Positions 13,679 to 13,929 of a stretch of DNA of 13,929 nt are shown one piece after another. Under the pieces are notes generated by a model. It was given only the letters and a program-made list of their open reading frames with translations. It made no database searches and was not told the origin of the DNA. Both the position numbers and the translations under genes were made by a program. Source of the stretch: Kiritimatiellales bacterium (GTDB taxonomy: Bacteria; Verrucomicrobiota; Kiritimatiellia; Kiritimatiellales; Pontiellaceae); the NCBI GenBank assembly GCA_030625905.1, contig DAOUQA010000037.1:1-13929 (forward strand). Reading direction: 5' to 3'. Numbering within the stretch: the first letter of the stretch is position 1; the number at the start of each line of letters is the position of its first letter.

Positions 13679-13929
13679 CTAGAAAAACCCACCGTCTTGC
13701 TGAAGGAAGTCTTCGGGGATTTCTTCGAGGAATCGGGACGGATCGAGAAAGATCATGCCGCCGTCGCGCTGGCGGCGCACCATGGGTGAACAGAGAAATA
13801 GCTCATCCTCGGCACGGGTGACGGCGACGTAGAACAAGCGACGCTCCTCGGAATCGCCCGACTCCTCGATCGCTTTTTTGCTGGGGAACATATCTTCGTT
13901 AAGGAAGAGAACGAAGACGGCCTTCCACT
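13679..13929 (-). CDS. UvrD/PcrA-type DNA helicase, C-terminal fragment (5' end outside window)
   Basis: About 82 residues are visible; the frame is open to the right edge. WKAVFVLFLNEDMFPSKKA followed by ERRLFYVAVTRAEDELFL is the signature of superfamily 1A helicases. The latter block is motif VI, whose Arg contacts the ATP gamma-phosphate. Members unwind DNA in repair and replication restart. The C-terminal tail is short (about 35 residues after motif VI). I cannot tell UvrD, PcrA, Rep or a related paralogue apart from this piece. It converges on the EEP gene across the REP doublet. Confidence 0.85.
   Translation of the reverse strand, partial: WKAVFVLFLNEDMFPSKKAIEESGDSEERRLFYVAVTRAEDELFLCSPMVRRQRDGGMIFLDPSRFLEEIPEDFLQQDGGFF

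Overview
The window is a GC-moderate bacterial chromosome segment. It looks like a member of the Planctomycetes-Verrucomicrobia-Lentisphaerae/Kiritimatiellota group, and a marine or anaerobic Kiritimatiellota-like organism would fit. That guess rests on gene content: a secreted GH29 fucosidase, a B12-binding radical SAM protein, an HI0933-type flavoprotein, a REP-associated transposase and abundant palindromic repeats. There is no rRNA or other marker gene, so the assignment is an inference.

Left part (1-2340): the C-terminal part of a tyrosine recombinase ends at an intrinsic terminator. It is followed by D-alanine--D-alanine ligase (minus strand), which carries an unusual in-frame insertion of about 68 codons. 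Next come a 45-bp tandem direct repeat and a small PGPGW-like membrane protein. Middle part (2260-5405, minus strand): an AI-2E-family permease, nadC and coaX read in one direction (NAD and CoA synthesis). A translationally coupled but truncated uroporphyrinogen-decarboxylase-like gene follows coaX. Then come a secreted alpha-L-fucosidase and a 2-Cys peroxiredoxin with a strong terminator, both on the minus strand. Right part (7939-13589): a decayed mutM (Fpg) 3' end lies next to a plus-strand run of radical SAM fusion, prmA, HI0933-family flavoprotein and a membrane-anchored endonuclease/exonuclease/phosphatase protein. Adjacent genes overlap at two of the three junctions. A REP doublet separates this run from the convergent C-terminus of a UvrD-type helicase.

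The most notable object is the 8198-10519 reading frame. A complete REP-associated tyrosine transposase (RAYT, HUH-Y1 family), bracketed by long GC-rich palindromes, sits in frame in the linker between the cobalamin-binding domain and the radical SAM domain of a host enzyme. The RAYT has no start codon of its own, so it can only be made as part of the fusion. A third copy of the palindrome extends the C-terminus of the same protein, and a related unit lies inside the ddl insertion. Each palindrome is built from roughly 22-nt units: GTACC (or GTATC), then a 7-bp hairpin with a 3-nt loop. The three palindromes have no stop triplet in any of six frames, are read in the same phase, and differ in length by multiples of three. 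This resembles a protein-coding REP system, comparable in principle to Rickettsia palindromic elements, with its transposase riding inside a host protein. A second, different REP type with the classical 5' GTAG tag is present at 13599-13674.

Two gene relics (mutM and a UroD-like gene) show that the segment has been rearranged.
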